The notes beneath the pieces were generated by a model. It saw only the letters and a list, made by a program, of their open reading frames with translations. It searched no databases and was not told where the DNA came from. Positions 51,757 through 63,463 of a stretch of 64,000 nucleotides of DNA are shown piece after piece. How positions within the stretch are numbered: the stretch's first letter is position 1; every line of letters begins with the position of its first letter. Made by a program: the position numbers and the translations under genes. Where the stretch lies: contig JAESUZ010004915.1 in the NCBI GenBank assembly GCA_017311185.1, positions 248,001-312,000 on the forward strand. The letters run 5' to 3'. Origin of the DNA: Proteles cristata cristata (taxonomy: Eukaryota; Chordata; Mammalia; Carnivora; Hyaenidae).

Positions 51757-54670
51757 CATTTTTTTTTCTTTAAAATTTTTATTATTGAAGTATTGTTGAC
51801 ATACAACACCATATTAATTCCAGGCATACAACACAGTGATTAGACAGTCCCTATACATTACTCACTGCTCACCACCGTGATATGAGCAGTTACCACCTGT
51901 CACCATACGTTATACAACCTATGTGTGAAATAATATGGTATGTGACTTTCTTTGTGACTTATTTCACTTAGCATAGTAGCCTCAAGATCCATCTGTGTTG
52001 ATGCAAAATGGTAATATCTCAATCATTTTTATGGCTGAGTAATATTCCTTTGTATATAAATCTCCTTTATCCATTGGCGTACGTACCGATGGACACTTAG
52101 GTTGTTCCCCAATCTTGGCTATTTCTAAATAACGCTGCAACAAATACAAAGGTGCAGGTATCTTTTCAAATTAGTGTTTTCAAAAAAATAGTGTTTTCAT
52201 TTTCTTTGGATAAATATCCACAAGTGGAATGACTAGAAAATATAGTGTTTCTATTTTTAATTTTTTGAGGAATCTGTGTATTGTTTTCCAAGTGGCTCCT
52301 CCAATCTACACTCCCACAAACAGGGCACAAGGTTCTCTTTTCTCCATATCCTCTTCAACATTTCTTATTTCTTGTCTTTTTGATACTTGCTGCTCAGCCT
52401 GGTGTAAGGTGGTGTCTCACTGTGACTGGTTTTGCATTTCCCTGATGATTAGTGACAATGAGCATCTTTTCATGTCTATCATCATCTGTATACCTTCTTT
52501 GGAAAAATGTCTATTCAGATCCTCTGTCCATTTTTCTAACCAATTGTTTGGTTTGGGTTTTTGTTGTTGTTGTTTTGTATAAGTTCTTTATTTATTTTGG
52601 ATATTAACCCCTCATAAGATATATCATTTGCAAACACCTTTTCACATTCAGCAGGTTGCCTTTCCTTTTGCTGATAGTTTCCTTTACTGTACAAAGCTTT
52701 CTATTTTGCTATGGTCTGAACAGTTCATTTTTGCCTTTGTTTCCCTTGCCTGAGGAAACATATTCCATAAGTATGTTGCTAATACTAATGTCCAAGTGAC
52801 CACTGTCCTGTTTTCTTTCAGAAGTTTTACGGTTTGAGGTCTCACATTTAGGGCCTTCATCCATTTTGAAGTTATTTTTGTGTGTTGTAGAAGAAAGTAG
52901 TACAGTTTGATTTCTTCACATGTAGCTACTCAGTTTTCTCAACACCATTTATTAAAGAAATGATTCTATCCCCATTGTATATTCTTGCCTACTTTGTTGT
53001 CGATTAACTAACCATAAGTGTGAATTTATTTCTGGGCTCTGAATCTGTAATCTGTAGATTACTCTAGGTAGTGTAAACATTTTAACAATATTAATTCTTC
53101 TAATCCATGAGCATGGAATATCTTTCCGTTTTTTTGTATCATCTTCAATTTCTTTCATCAGTGTTTTATAGTTTTCAGTATTCAGGTCTTTTAACTCCTT
53201 GTGTTACATTTATTCCTAGGTATTTTACTCTTTTTGGTGCAATTATAAATGTGACTTTTTAAAATTTCTTCAGCGACTTTGTTATTAGTGTACAGAAACA
53301 CAACAGATTTTCTGGATATTAATTTCATATCCTGCAACTTTACTGATTTCATTTCTTAGTACTACTAGTTTTCTTGGTGGAGTCTTCAGGGTGTTCTATA
53401 TATAGTACCATCTAATCTGCAATAATGACAGTTTTGCTTCTTCCTTTCCAATGTGGGTGCCTTTCATTTCTTTTTCTTGTCTGACTACTGCAGCTAAGAC
53501 TTCCAGTATTATGTTGAATAAAAGTGGCAAGAGTGGATTTCCTTATGCTGCTCCTGATCTTAAATGAAAAGCTTTCAGGTTTTCACCATTAAGTAAGTAT
53601 GATGTTAGTTGTGGGTGTGTCATATATGGCCTATACTAAGGTGAGGTAGGTTTTCTCTACATCCACTTTGAGTTTTTATCATAAATGGATACTGATTTTT
53701 GTCAAATGCTTTTTCTGCATCTGAGATGATTATATGGTTTTTATCCTTCATATTATTAATGTCATGTATCCACTGGTTGATTTACAGGTACTAAATCACA
53801 CTTGCACCCATGGAATAAATCCCACTTGATTGTAGTAAATGATCCTTTCCATGTATTGTTGAATATGGTTTGCTAACATTCTGTTTACAATTTTTGCATC
53901 TGAGTTCATTAGGGATATTGGCCCATAGCTTTCTTTTTTTTGTAGTGTTTTTGCTTTTGGTATAAGGGTGATGTTGGCCTTGTAGAATTAATCTAGAAGC
54001 TCTCCTTCCTCTTCTATTTTTGCAATAGCTTGAGAAATATATGTATTAACTCTTCTTTAAATGTTTCATAGAATTTACCTCTGAAACTATCTGGTTCTGA
54101 ACTTCTTTCTGTGTGCTGGGAGTTTTCCGATGACTGATTCAATCTCATTACTAGTAATAACTCTGTTCAGATTTTCTACTTCCTCCTGATTCCGTTTGGG
54201 AAGATGACATGTTTCTAGGAATTTTTCCATTTCTTCTAAGCTGTCCTATTTGTTGGCATATCATTTTTCATAGCAGTCTCTTAAAATCCCTTGTATTTCT
54301 GTGGTGTCAGCAGTGACTTCTCCTCCCTCATTTCTGATTTTATTTATTTGGAACTTTTCTCTTTTTTCTTGGTAAGTGTGGCTAAGATGTACATTTTATC
54401 TTTTCAAAAAACCAACTTTGGTTTTATAAATCTATTGTGTTTTTAAGTCTCTATTTCATTTATTTCCACTCTGATCTTTATTATTTCCTTTCTTCTACTA
54501 ACTTTGGGCTTTGTTCTTTTTTTTCTAGATCCTTTTAGGCATAAGGCTAGCTTGGTATTTCAGACGTTTCTTGTTTCCTGAGGTAAGCCTGCATCCCTAC
54601 AAACTTCCCTCATAGAACTGTTTTTGCCATGTTCCAAAGGTTTTGAACAGCTATGTTTTATATTTTAAAT
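51757..54670 (-). mobile_element. L1 LINE, minus strand (3' end to mid ORF2), decayed
   Basis: On the plus strand: T-run, then TTATTGAAGTATTGTTGACATACAAC and GACTTATTTCACTTAGCATA, then GGCTGAGTAATATTCCTTTG, and on through antisense ORF2 text to AGAACTGTTTTTGCCATGTT near 54610. The ORF2 reading frame is broken by many stops. About 2.9 kb of a 5'-truncated copy, of an older mammalian L1M type. Confidence 0.85.
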
Positions 54671-55273
54671 GGTTTTCCTAGCAGAATCTAATCAAGGTTT
54701 AAATTTGCAGGAAGTATAGGCAACCTGAACAATTTAACTATACCAGTATCTGTAAAATTATCTTTTCAAAGAACCAGCTTTGGTTGGTTGCAATTATTGC
54801 AAGGTTCCACGATGCAAGGGAGTTCATATACAAAAGTGAATCATTTTGCCATATACCAGCTATGAACATATGGAATTTGATATTAAAATTTCATCACCAC
54901 TTGTATTAATATTCAAAAAGAAATATTTAGATAAAAATTAAACAAAAAAGGTGCAAGATCTATATAAAGAAAACAGAACTCTAAAGAGAGAAATGAAAGA
55001 GGGAATGAAATAAATGGAGAAACAGTCCATATTCATGGTAAGAAGCTTCAATACTGCCAGAATATCAGTTCTTCCCAACATGATCTACAGATTCCAATGC
55101 AATCCCAATCAAATTCCCAGCAGATAATTTTGTGGATATCAACAAACTAACCTTACAGTTTATTTGGGGAGGCAAAGACTCAGAAGAATGACACTTACCT
55201 TAAAGCTAATACCAAGACACTATGGTATTGGCAAAAAGAAGAGTAACAGATCTAAGGAACAAAGAGAGGGCCC

Positions 55274-55480
55274 AGAGGCAACTGGGTGGCTCAGCTGGTT
55301 AAGCATCTAACTCCTGATTTTGGCTCAAGTCATGACTCCAGGGTCATGGGATTGAGCCCCACATTGGGTTCCACACTGAGCCTGCACAAGATTCTCTCCC
55401 TTTCTCTCTCTCTGCCCCTCTTCTTCACTTGTGTATGCTCTCTCTCCTTCTTAAATAAAAAAAAGAAGAAAAGAAGAGAA
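55274..55480 (+). mobile_element. Carnivore SINE nested in L1
   Basis: AGAGGCAACTGGGTGGCTCAGCTGG, CTCAAGTCATGACTCCAGGG, GATTGAGCCCCACATTGGGT and a CTTCTTAAATAAAAAAAAG tail. It is shorter in the middle (GTTCCACACTGAGCCTGC), an older variant. Confidence 0.88.
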
Positions 55481-55636
55481 AGCTCAGAAAAAGGCCCATT
55501 TAATATAGTTAAGTGCTTGTTGATAAAGGAACAAAGGCAATAATAGAAAAAAGAAAATAAAATAGAAAAAAATAGAAAAATAGAAAAAAGACAGTCTTTT
55601 CAACAAATAGCACAAGAACAACTGGCATTCAAATGC

Positions 55637-55746
55637 AAAAAAAAAAAAAAAAAAAAGAATCGACACAGACATCATACCCTCCACAAAAATTACCTAAAAA
55701 GGGATCAGAGACCTAAACGTAAAACAAAACAAAACAAAACAAAAAC
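55637..55746 (+). repeat. Poly-A run and (AAAAC)n tract inside L1
   Basis: A 20-base A run at 55637-55656 and about five AAAAC units at 55721-55746, expansions within A-rich L1 sequence. Confidence 0.85.
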
Positions 55747-57044
55747 CCTGTAAGACTTCTAGAAGATACCACAGGAAAAAATCTAGATGACTATAAATAC
55801 AGTCATGACTTTCTAGATACAACACCAAAGCATGAACCACAAAAAAACTGATAAGCTAGACTTCACTAAAAATTGAAAACAACTGCTCTGCAAAAGACCC
55901 TCCCAACAGAATGAGAAGATAAGCCACAGAGAAAATGGAGAAAATATGGGCAAAAGACACATCTGATACAGGACTATTATCCAAAAGATACAAAGAACTC
56001 TTAAAATTCAACAAGAAAATAAATAACCCAATTTATAAAATAGCTTAAATACATAAACTGCCACCTCATCAAAGAAGACACACAAATAAAAAACAAGCAT
56101 ATAACAAGATGCCCCACATCATAGATCATTAGTAAATGCAAATTAAAATAGCAATAAAATACCAGTATCCACCATTAGAATGGTCAAAATCCAGAAGAGG
56201 GCCAACACCAAATGCTGGTGAAGATGTGGAGCTGTAAGAATTCAGAATCAACGCTAGTGGAAATGTAAAATGGTACAGCCACTTTGGAAGACAGTTTGGC
56301 AGTTTCTTACAAAACTAAACACACTCTTACCATACATTCCAGCAAACACACTCCTCAGTATTTACCTAAAGGAGCTAAATATTTATTCCACACAAAAACC
56401 TACCCAAAGACATTTACAGCAGCTTTATTCATATCTGCCAAAACTTGAAAGCAACCAAGATGTCCTTTGGTAGGTGAATGGATATATAAACTGTGGTACA
56501 CCCAGATGATGGAATATTATTCAGCTTGACAGAGAAATGAGCCATAAAGCCATGAAAAGAGATGAAAAAACTTAAATGCATATTACTCTGTGAAAGAAAC
56601 TAGTGTGATAAGGCTGCATACGGTCTGATACTAATTAGATAACATCCTGGAAAAGGCAAAACTATGGAGACAGCAAAAGTATCAGGAGTGAGAGGAAACG
56701 AGGGATGACAAGGGGTGAGTAGGCAGAGCACAGAAGATTTGTAGGGCAGTGAAACTACTTTGTATACTACAGGTTACCTTCATGTACTTCAGTGCTATAT
56801 TCATTTGTTACAATCCACAAAACGTACACACCAAAAACAACCTCCAATGTAAACTATCAATCTGGAATGATAATACCGTGGAGACAGGTTCATGGATTTT
56901 AAGAAATGGACCACTCCAGCGTAGGGTTTTGGTCGCTGGCCAGGCTGTGCATGTGTGGAGGCAGGGAATGTGTGGGAACTCCCTGTAGTTTTACATTCTT
57001 ATTTGCTGTGAACCTAAAACTCATATAAAAAATAAAGTCCGTTG

Positions 57045-57046
<2 letters not shown>

Positions 57047-57094
<48 letters not shown>
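57047..57094. repeat. (AC)24 microsatellite
   Basis: Forty-eight bases of uninterrupted AC directly after the L1 3' end. Long and perfect, so probably length-polymorphic. Confidence 0.97.
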
Positions 57095-57097
<3 letters not shown>

Positions 57098-57136
57098 CAT
57101 TAACTTTGGTACAAGGCAGTATACATTCTAATGTTT

Positions 57137-57357
57137 AAAAATTTTTTTCTTTAATGTTTATTTATTATTGAGACAAAAAGAAACAGAGCATGAGCATGGG
57201 AGGGGCAGAGAGAGAGAGGGAGACACAGAATCCGAAGCAGGCTCCAGGCTCTGAGCTGTCAGCACAGAACTCGATGCAGGGCTTGAACCCACAAACTGCG
57301 AGATCATGACCTGAGCCCAAGTCGGACGCTTAACTGACTGAGCCACCCAGGCACCCC
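57137..57357 (-). mobile_element. Carnivore SINE, minus orientation, with target duplication
   Basis: Plus strand shows T-rich tail, TTTAATGTTTATTTATTATT, CTGAGCTGTCAGCACAGAAC and the end GAGCCACCCAGGCACCCC. Flanks TACATTCTAATGTTTAAA (from 57122) and TACATTCTAGTGTTAAA (57358-57374) are the target duplication. Confidence 0.95.
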
Positions 57358-58829
57358 TACATTCTAGTGTTAAATGCCAGAACTGCCTATGGAAAAAGAT
57401 TTATACATAAAATAAACTACCGGCCAAACTCTTATTATTGTAAAAGTCAACAATTCATAATAGATGCAATGGATGGAGGGACACATGAAACTCTTCTTCC
57501 AATGCTGGTAGAGTATCTTTCTTGAGGTGGAAATGAGGAAGGTAAGTGATGAACCCTCAAGTTTTCTTTCAAAAGAGGCAGACATAAAAAATGTCCAAAA
57601 AAACCTTAAGAGTGGTTATGTGGCCGAGGCAGGTCGTGCAAAAGAATTGGTTAACTTTTATAAACTCAGTGCTGATTATTCAACTGCAAAGAATTCAGAT
57701 AAGGAGGAACAGAGAAAAATAAACCAATGTGGACCCATAAAGGCAAGTCCTAAGAGGTCAGAATTTAAAGTTTATACAAAAGATGGAACAGGGAGGGGCC
57801 CATAACCAAGACGCAGACAAAGGAGTTACAGGCAGTTTTAAGACTCGTGTCAGGAAAGCCGGAGCCAAGCAGAAGCTTGCAGACAACAAAATGCTAAGTA
57901 CAACCAAAAAGACAATTTTGGTTTGGAAAAAAAGAAGAGATGAAGAGCTTTGCCTCTGCTCAAGGCAAGGGACACACTGTCAATTGGCAATTCAAGGTGC
58001 TACAGTTTAACTCTGAGTTTCTTTATGTCACCTCTCTGTCAAAGAAAACAGAGAGAAGAAACAAAAAATAGGACTGAGAAGAGATGAAACTCCAGTGAAA
58101 AAAGACATCTAACAAGGGTGAGGAGACGTGAGTGCCGAGTTCCTCTAAAGGGACTAAGCTGTCTGGCCGAGACACTAGGATGGCAAGGAGTGGCTCACAT
58201 ACAACACCAGGAAACTGCACTCCGTCCTCTGCACGGCCAGGAGCAAGAAGAAAAGGAAGATGACAGGTAAAGTAAACCCAGTCCATATTTTTAAGGAGAA
58301 CTGTGTATTGCCTGACGGAGTACACTATGGTCACTACACAGATCTGTCTAATCCAATCAACAACTAATAACTCTGTGTAGATATTCTCCCTGTTTATTTT
58401 ACAAATGGAGAAAGTGAAGCCAAGGGATTTAACAAGCTATCTCTTAGGGTGCAAAGAGAATAAGGAGAGGTGCAAGTATTTACATCCAGAAATTCATGTC
58501 TGAGACATTTTGATCTAAATGAAGGTAGATTCTATGGATTACAAGAAAATCAGTATGACAAAATTCCTGGATAAATTCTAGACCTTGAAAAATCGAAGAC
58601 ATTATTCACACATTAACAAAACCACTAGGGAGGCCTGAAATTGAACTATCCTTAGAAATGTGGGGCTCCTGGGAAAACACATATGACATACACTCATTTG
58701 GTATCTTCACAAACACATACAAAGCACACAAAAACACCATCCTTTAAAGAAATGTATAAAACGGCACTACCTTACTTCTTCTAACTTGTCATATACTAAG
58801 GAGCTGAGGGTCTCACAACATAGTGACTT

Positions 58830-59640
58830 TAGAAAGACAATGAGATACCACTTCACACCCATTTAGGATGGCTATTTTATATATATATATATATAAAGAA
58901 AGAAACAAAACAAGAAACATGGAAACCAACAAGAGTTGGCAAGAATGTAGAGAAATGGGAACTCTAACACACTGCTAGGGGAAATGTAAATGGCGTAGCC
59001 ACTGTGGAAAAAAGTTTGGCAGTTCCTCAAGAAGTTAAACAGCAATTCTACTCCCAGGGACAGGATATAAAATGAATTCAAAAGCAGAGAGAGTCCAACA
59101 AATACCAAGACAAAACAATATTCAGAGTGGCATTATTCACTATTCTAACAAAAAGTAGAAACAACCCAAATATCCATCAACAGATCACTGGATTAACAAA
59201 ATATGGTACGGATGTGCATACGATAATGCCCATACAAGAGTACATTATCAGTCTTTAAAGAAATGAGATTCTGACACATGCTTTAACATGGTACACCTTG
59301 AAAAGGTGAAGTAAGTGAAATAAGTCAACCACAATGGATGATTCCACTTAGGCAAATTCAGAGACACAGAAAGTAGAATGGTAGCTACCAAGAGGCTAAG
59401 TGGAGGGGAGATGGGCAGTTATGTTTAATGGGTACAGAGCTGTGTTTGAGATGATGAAAAGTTCTGGAAATGGATAGTCGTGATGGATGCATGATACTGT
59501 GCATATACTTAAGGATACCAAACTTCTCACTTTACCAACAGAGCACTCAAAGTATATGAAGCAAAAACCAACAGGAATGGAAGTTGAAATAAAGGATTCA
59601 ACAACAATAGCTAGAGATGCCCCAACTTGCAATCTCATGC
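58830..59640 (+). mobile_element. L1 LINE 3' fragment, plus strand
   Basis: CAATGAGATACCACTTCACACCC, GGGAACTCTAACACACTGCT, GCCACTGTGGAAAAAAGTTT, ACCCAAATATCCATCAACAG and GGTAGCTACCAAGAGGCTAA follow the end of ORF2 and the 3'UTR of an old L1M. A (TA)n run (58878-58895) is inside. The coding frame is destroyed. Confidence 0.82.
58878..58895. repeat. (TA)9 microsatellite
   Basis: Short uninterrupted TA run inside the L1 fragment. Confidence 0.9.
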
Positions 59641-59975
59641 TCTCAATGAATGATAAATAATTAGAAAGAAAATAAGCAAGGAAACAGAAGATCCGAACAA
59701 CACTAACTTGAAGTAACTAAAATCCATAAATCTATAACATCTTATGATTATCAAAATACAGTCTTTTTCCCGCAAATGCACATGGAATAAGTCTCTAAAA
59801 CAGATCACTACTTTGCCAGGGGTGGCAAACCTTTTTCTGCCCACTAAATCCAGCAAGATATAAGAAGAAGTAAATTCCATGACCAAGTAGGATGCAAATA
59901 TTTTAGGTTTTAGGAAAGAAAAAGATTATCTTTGTCACATATTCTTCTTTAACAACTTTTAAAAAAAACTTTTTA

Positions 59976-60195
59976 GGGGCGCCTGGGTGGCTTAGTCGGT
60001 TAAGCGTCTGACTTTCGCTTCGGTCATGATCTTGCGGTTCGTGGGTTCGGGCCCCGCGTCGGGCTCTGTGCTGACTGCCAGCTCAGAGCCTGGAGCCTGT
60101 TTCAGTCTGTGACTCCCTCTCTCTCTGACCCTCCCCTGCTCACGCTGTCTCTCTCTCTCTATCCTAGAAATAAATTTTAAAAATTTAAAAAAAAA
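59976..60195 (+). mobile_element. Cat-type SINE, young subfamily, left arm of an inverted pair
   Basis: GGGGCGCCTGGGTGGCTTAG, CTGACTTTCGCTTCGGTCAT, GCCCCGCGTCGGGCTCTGTG, CTGACTGCCAGCTCAGAGCC and GACTCCCTCTCTCTCTGACC, ending ATCCTAGAAATAAATTTTAA. Its insertion site is the A/T-rich tail of the minus-strand SINE that follows, with AAAAACTTTTTA-like sequence on both sides. Confidence 0.95.
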
Positions 60196-60411
60196 TACTT
60201 TTTAATGTTTATTTATTTTTGAGAGAGAGACAGACAGAGTGCAAGCCGGAGAGGGGCAGAGAGAGAGGGAGACACAGAATCCTTAGCAGGCTCCAGGTTC
60301 TGAGCTGTCAGCACAGAGCAGAGCTCAACGCAGGGCTCGAACTCAGGAACTATTAGATCATGACCTGAGCCGAAGTCAGACACTTAACCGAATGAGCCAC
60401 CCAGGTGCCCC
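60196..60411 (-). mobile_element. Carnivore SINE, minus orientation, right arm of an inverted pair
   Basis: Plus strand: CTTTTTAATGTTTATTTATT, GAGAGAGACAGACAGAGTGC, CTGAGCTGTCAGCACAGAGC and the end GAGCCACCCAGGTGCCCC. Its own target duplication, AACAACTTTTAA (near 59951) and AACAACTCTTTAA (from 60412), encloses both SINEs. This copy was therefore first and the plus-strand one landed in its tail. Confidence 0.94.
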
Positions 60412-61699
60412 AACAACTCTTTAATAATCTAAGAAACATTCTCAGGTCACAGGCTGTACAAAAACATGCATAAAAAAATTCTAGTAACTTTCAAAAGAAC
60501 TGAAATCATACAAGGTAGATTCAATGCTTTATATTCCTGCAATGGAATTAAATTAGGAATCAACAGAAAATACTAAAGAAATCCTAGAATATATGGAAAC
60601 TGATGAACATGTTGCTAAATAAATGAAGGGTAAAAGTAAGAAATCAAAAGAGAAATTTAAGAATATTGTGAACTGAATAAATATGAAAACAAAACATATC
60701 AGAAGTTATGGGTTTGAACTCCTATGCTATGAAAGAAATAACTCAAACCAATAACCTAAAAGTTCACCTTAAGAACTATAAAAAGAGAAGGAAACTAAGC
60801 CTAGAGTAAGCAGAATAAAGAAAAAAAAAGATTGGACAAGAAACCCATAAAAAAGAAAAAAAACTGGTTCTTTTAAAATATTAACAAAATTAACATCCCT
60901 TTAGCTAAACCAACCAAGAAAAAAAACAACAAGACCTAACTTACCAAAATCAGGAATGAAGACATTACCACTAACCCCCACAGAAATCAGAAGTACAAAA
61001 AACTATACCCTGAAAAACTTTGTGTCAACAATTAGACAATCCAGACAATGTGGACAAACTCTTAACAAGACATAAATTACCAAAATTGACTCAAAAAAAA
61101 AAAAAAAACAAAAAACCCAAAGACTCTGAATAGAATGACAGAATCAAGGAAACTGAACAGGAATTAAATTTCCCCACAAAGAAAAGTCCAAGCCCAAATG
61201 GCTTCACTGGTAAATTCTATCAAGTATTTAAAGAAGAAATAATACAAATAAACTCTTCCAAAAATAGGAGGGAACTGTTCCCAACTCATTCCATGATGTC
61301 ATTATCACCGTGATATCAATGCTGAATAAAGACAACCCAACAAAACTACATACCACTATCCCTTCCTCATGAATCCACAAGTAAAAATACTCATAAAGTA
61401 TCAGCAAATCTAATCCAGAAATATGTAAAAAGAAAAAAAGAAAAGATTATAGTACACCATGACCATGTGGAAATATCCCAAGATTGGTTTCAAGTACATG
61501 TAATACATCTTACTGTTAGAAAAAAAGAAAACTCGTCTAATCATCTTGACAGATGTGGACAAAGCTTCTGACAAAATCCAGCATCCATTCACGGTAAAAC
61601 TTCTCAACAAACTAGGACTAGAAGAGACCTAGTACTTTATAGCTAGACCCTCCAGAACAGTTGTAAACCGTAGAAGTGGTGAGAGAAGGCATCCTCGGT

Positions 61700-62220
61700 T
61701 TTTGTTTTTGTTTTTCATTTTAGTCAGTTAACATGCAGTGCAATATTGGTTTCCAAAGTAGAATCTGGTGATTCACCACTTACACTCAAAAGCCAGTGCT
61801 CATCACAAGTGGCCTCCTTAATACGTGTCACCCATCTAGCCCATCTCCCACCCACCTCCCTCCATCAACCCTGTTTGTTCTCTATTGTTAAGAGTCTCTT
61901 GTGCTTTGTTTCCCTCTCTTCTTTTCCCCTCCCTTCCCATATGTTCGTTTTGTCTCTTAAATTCCACATGAGTGACCTCATACGATATTTGTCTCTATCT
62001 GCTTGACTTATTTCGCTTAGCATAATACATTCAAGCTCCATCCGCACGCATTGTTGCAGATGGCAAATTTTCATTCTTTTTGATGGCTGAGTAATATATT
62101 CCATCGTGTGTGTGTATGTGTGTGTATGTATACCACATCTTCAATTGGAGGGAGAAAGCAACTAGTGGTTTACCATTAAAGACGATGATAGCTGTAGGTA
62201 GGTTTTCCGTACATGCCCTC
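61700..62220 (-). mobile_element. L1 3' end, minus strand, nested in the plus-strand L1
   Basis: Plus strand reads TTTTTGTTTTTCATTTTAGTCAG, AGCCAGTGCTCATCACAAGT, CTGCTTGACTTATTTCGCTT and GATGGCTGAGTAATATATTC. This is the same 3' region as at 7751 but from a more diverged copy. The stretch near 62165-62220 seems to be another antisense L1 segment joined after a deletion. Confidence 0.75.
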
Positions 62221-62259
62221 TAATAATAAAATAATAAAATAATAATAATAATAATAATA
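62221..62259. repeat. (AAT)n microsatellite
   Basis: About 39 bases of AAT/AAAT units at the far edge of the antisense L1 block. Confidence 0.92.
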
Positions 62260-63148
62260 GTAAGTGAGAGAGAGAAGTTACAGGCATCCACAATGGATAG
62301 GAAAAATATAATGCTGTTTTTTACTGACCTGTTCCTGTATTCGTAAGACCCTAAAGAACTCACATGCACACATAGAAAACCCTACAAGAACTAATAAATG
62401 AATTCAGCAAGGTTGCAGGTTACAAGATTAATATACAAAAATCAGTTCTATTTTCAATGTGTTTAGTTAAGAAGAAACCAAACATGAAGTTCTAAAGAAA
62501 CTCCATTCACTCAGGAACACATCTAAAAAGAGAAACAAAAGTAAAATGATTAATACTGAAAAATGGAAGATGTAAATAAATGGGAAGACATATCACATCT
62601 GTGCACTGGAAGATGATGGCAAACCTCTCAAACTAATTGAGGGATTCAATATGATCTCTATTACAATCCAAGGAGGGAATTCTGGGGAGGCAGCAATTAA
62701 TGAAGTGATGCCAAAATGACACAGAAATGCAAAGAATGCGTAAGTGCTGAACGATTTTGAAGAAGAATGAAGCTGAAGGAATAACACTTCTTCTTTTCAA
62801 AATTTACTAAGAAGCTTTAGTAAGTATCCCACACTAGGAGGTATAGACACGCACTTCAATGAGCAAGCCAAGAGCCCCCTAATAAACTCTGACATTTACA
62901 GTCAATTGGTTTCTGAAAAACATGCCAAGGCAATTTGATGGAGAAATGGTCGATGCCCTTCTCAACAAAACAGTGCTTGACCCAACTCAATATCTACTGC
63001 ATAGAGAAGAATTTAGATCTTTACCATACAAAAAGCTTACCTCAAAATGAATCACGGACCTAAATGTAAAAGCTAAGGCTAATAAAATTTCTAGAAGAAG
63101 ACAAAATAGAAACTATTTTCCTAACTTTGGGATAGACAAAGATTTTCT

Positions 63149-63372
63149 TTTTTTTTTTATTTTTTTTTAATGTTTTTATTTATTTCTAGGGGAGAGAGAG
63201 AGACAGCGTGAACAGGGGAGGGTCAGAGAGTGGGAGTCATAGACTGAAACAGGCTCCAGGCTCTGAGCCGGCAGTCAGCACAGAGCCCGACGCGGGGCTC
63301 GAACCCACGAACGCGAGATCATGACCCAAGTGAAAGTCGGACGCTTAACCGACTAAGCCACCCAGGTGCCCC
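63149..63372 (-). mobile_element. Cat-type SINE, young subfamily, with perfect 16-bp target duplication
   Basis: Plus strand: long T-rich tail, AGAGAGAGAGACAGCGTGAA, CTCTGAGCCGGCAGTCAGCA, CCGACGCGGGGCTCGAACCC and GAGCCACCCAGGTGCCCC. The target duplication TAGACAAAGATTTTCT is exact (63133-63148 and 63373-63388), interrupting an old L1. The GCAGTCAGCA variant groups it with the copies at 5788 and 59976. Confidence 0.97.
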
Positions 63373-63463
63373 TAGACAAAGATTTTCTAAATGCAGCACC
63401 ACAAGCATGATCTAGGAAAGAAAAAATGGACACACTAGACTTTGCCAAAATTAAAAACTTTCA

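Larger units (their letters stand above)
54771..57040 (+). mobile_element. L1 LINE, plus strand (ORF2 to 3' end), split by a SINE
   Basis: Sense text: GTTCTTCCCAACATGATCTA, CAAACTAACCTTACAGTTTA, TACAGCCACTTTGGAAGACA, CAAGATGTCCTTTGGTAGGT and a 3' end TGTGAACCTAAAACTCATATAAAAAATAAAG. ORF2 has many stops. A SINE interrupts it at 55274-55480, and an (AC)24 tract follows the end. It lies head to head with the minus-strand L1 at 51757. Confidence 0.88.
60420..63452 (+). mobile_element. L1 LINE ORF2 region, plus strand, with nested insertions
   Basis: Sense L1 text such as CCTAGAGTAAGCAGAATAAA, AAAACTGGTTCTTTTAAAAT, AGTCCAAGCCCAAATGGCTTC, AAGGTTGCAGGTTACAAGAT and CTAATAAAATTTCTAGAAGA. It is heavily mutated and interrupted by an antisense L1 block (61700-62220), an AAT tract and the SINE at 63149. 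It resumes after the pseudogene at 63896 and runs off the window. Confidence 0.82.

Noticed and set aside
52229..52582. 117-codon frame rich in Phe, Cys and Ser
   Set aside because: It is the antisense strand of the decayed L1 at 51757-54670.
56270..56473. Short frame with LNTLLPYIPANTLL-like sequence
   Set aside because: It is a remnant of L1 ORF2/3' sequence in the plus-strand L1; ORF2 as a whole is broken, so no active element is claimed.
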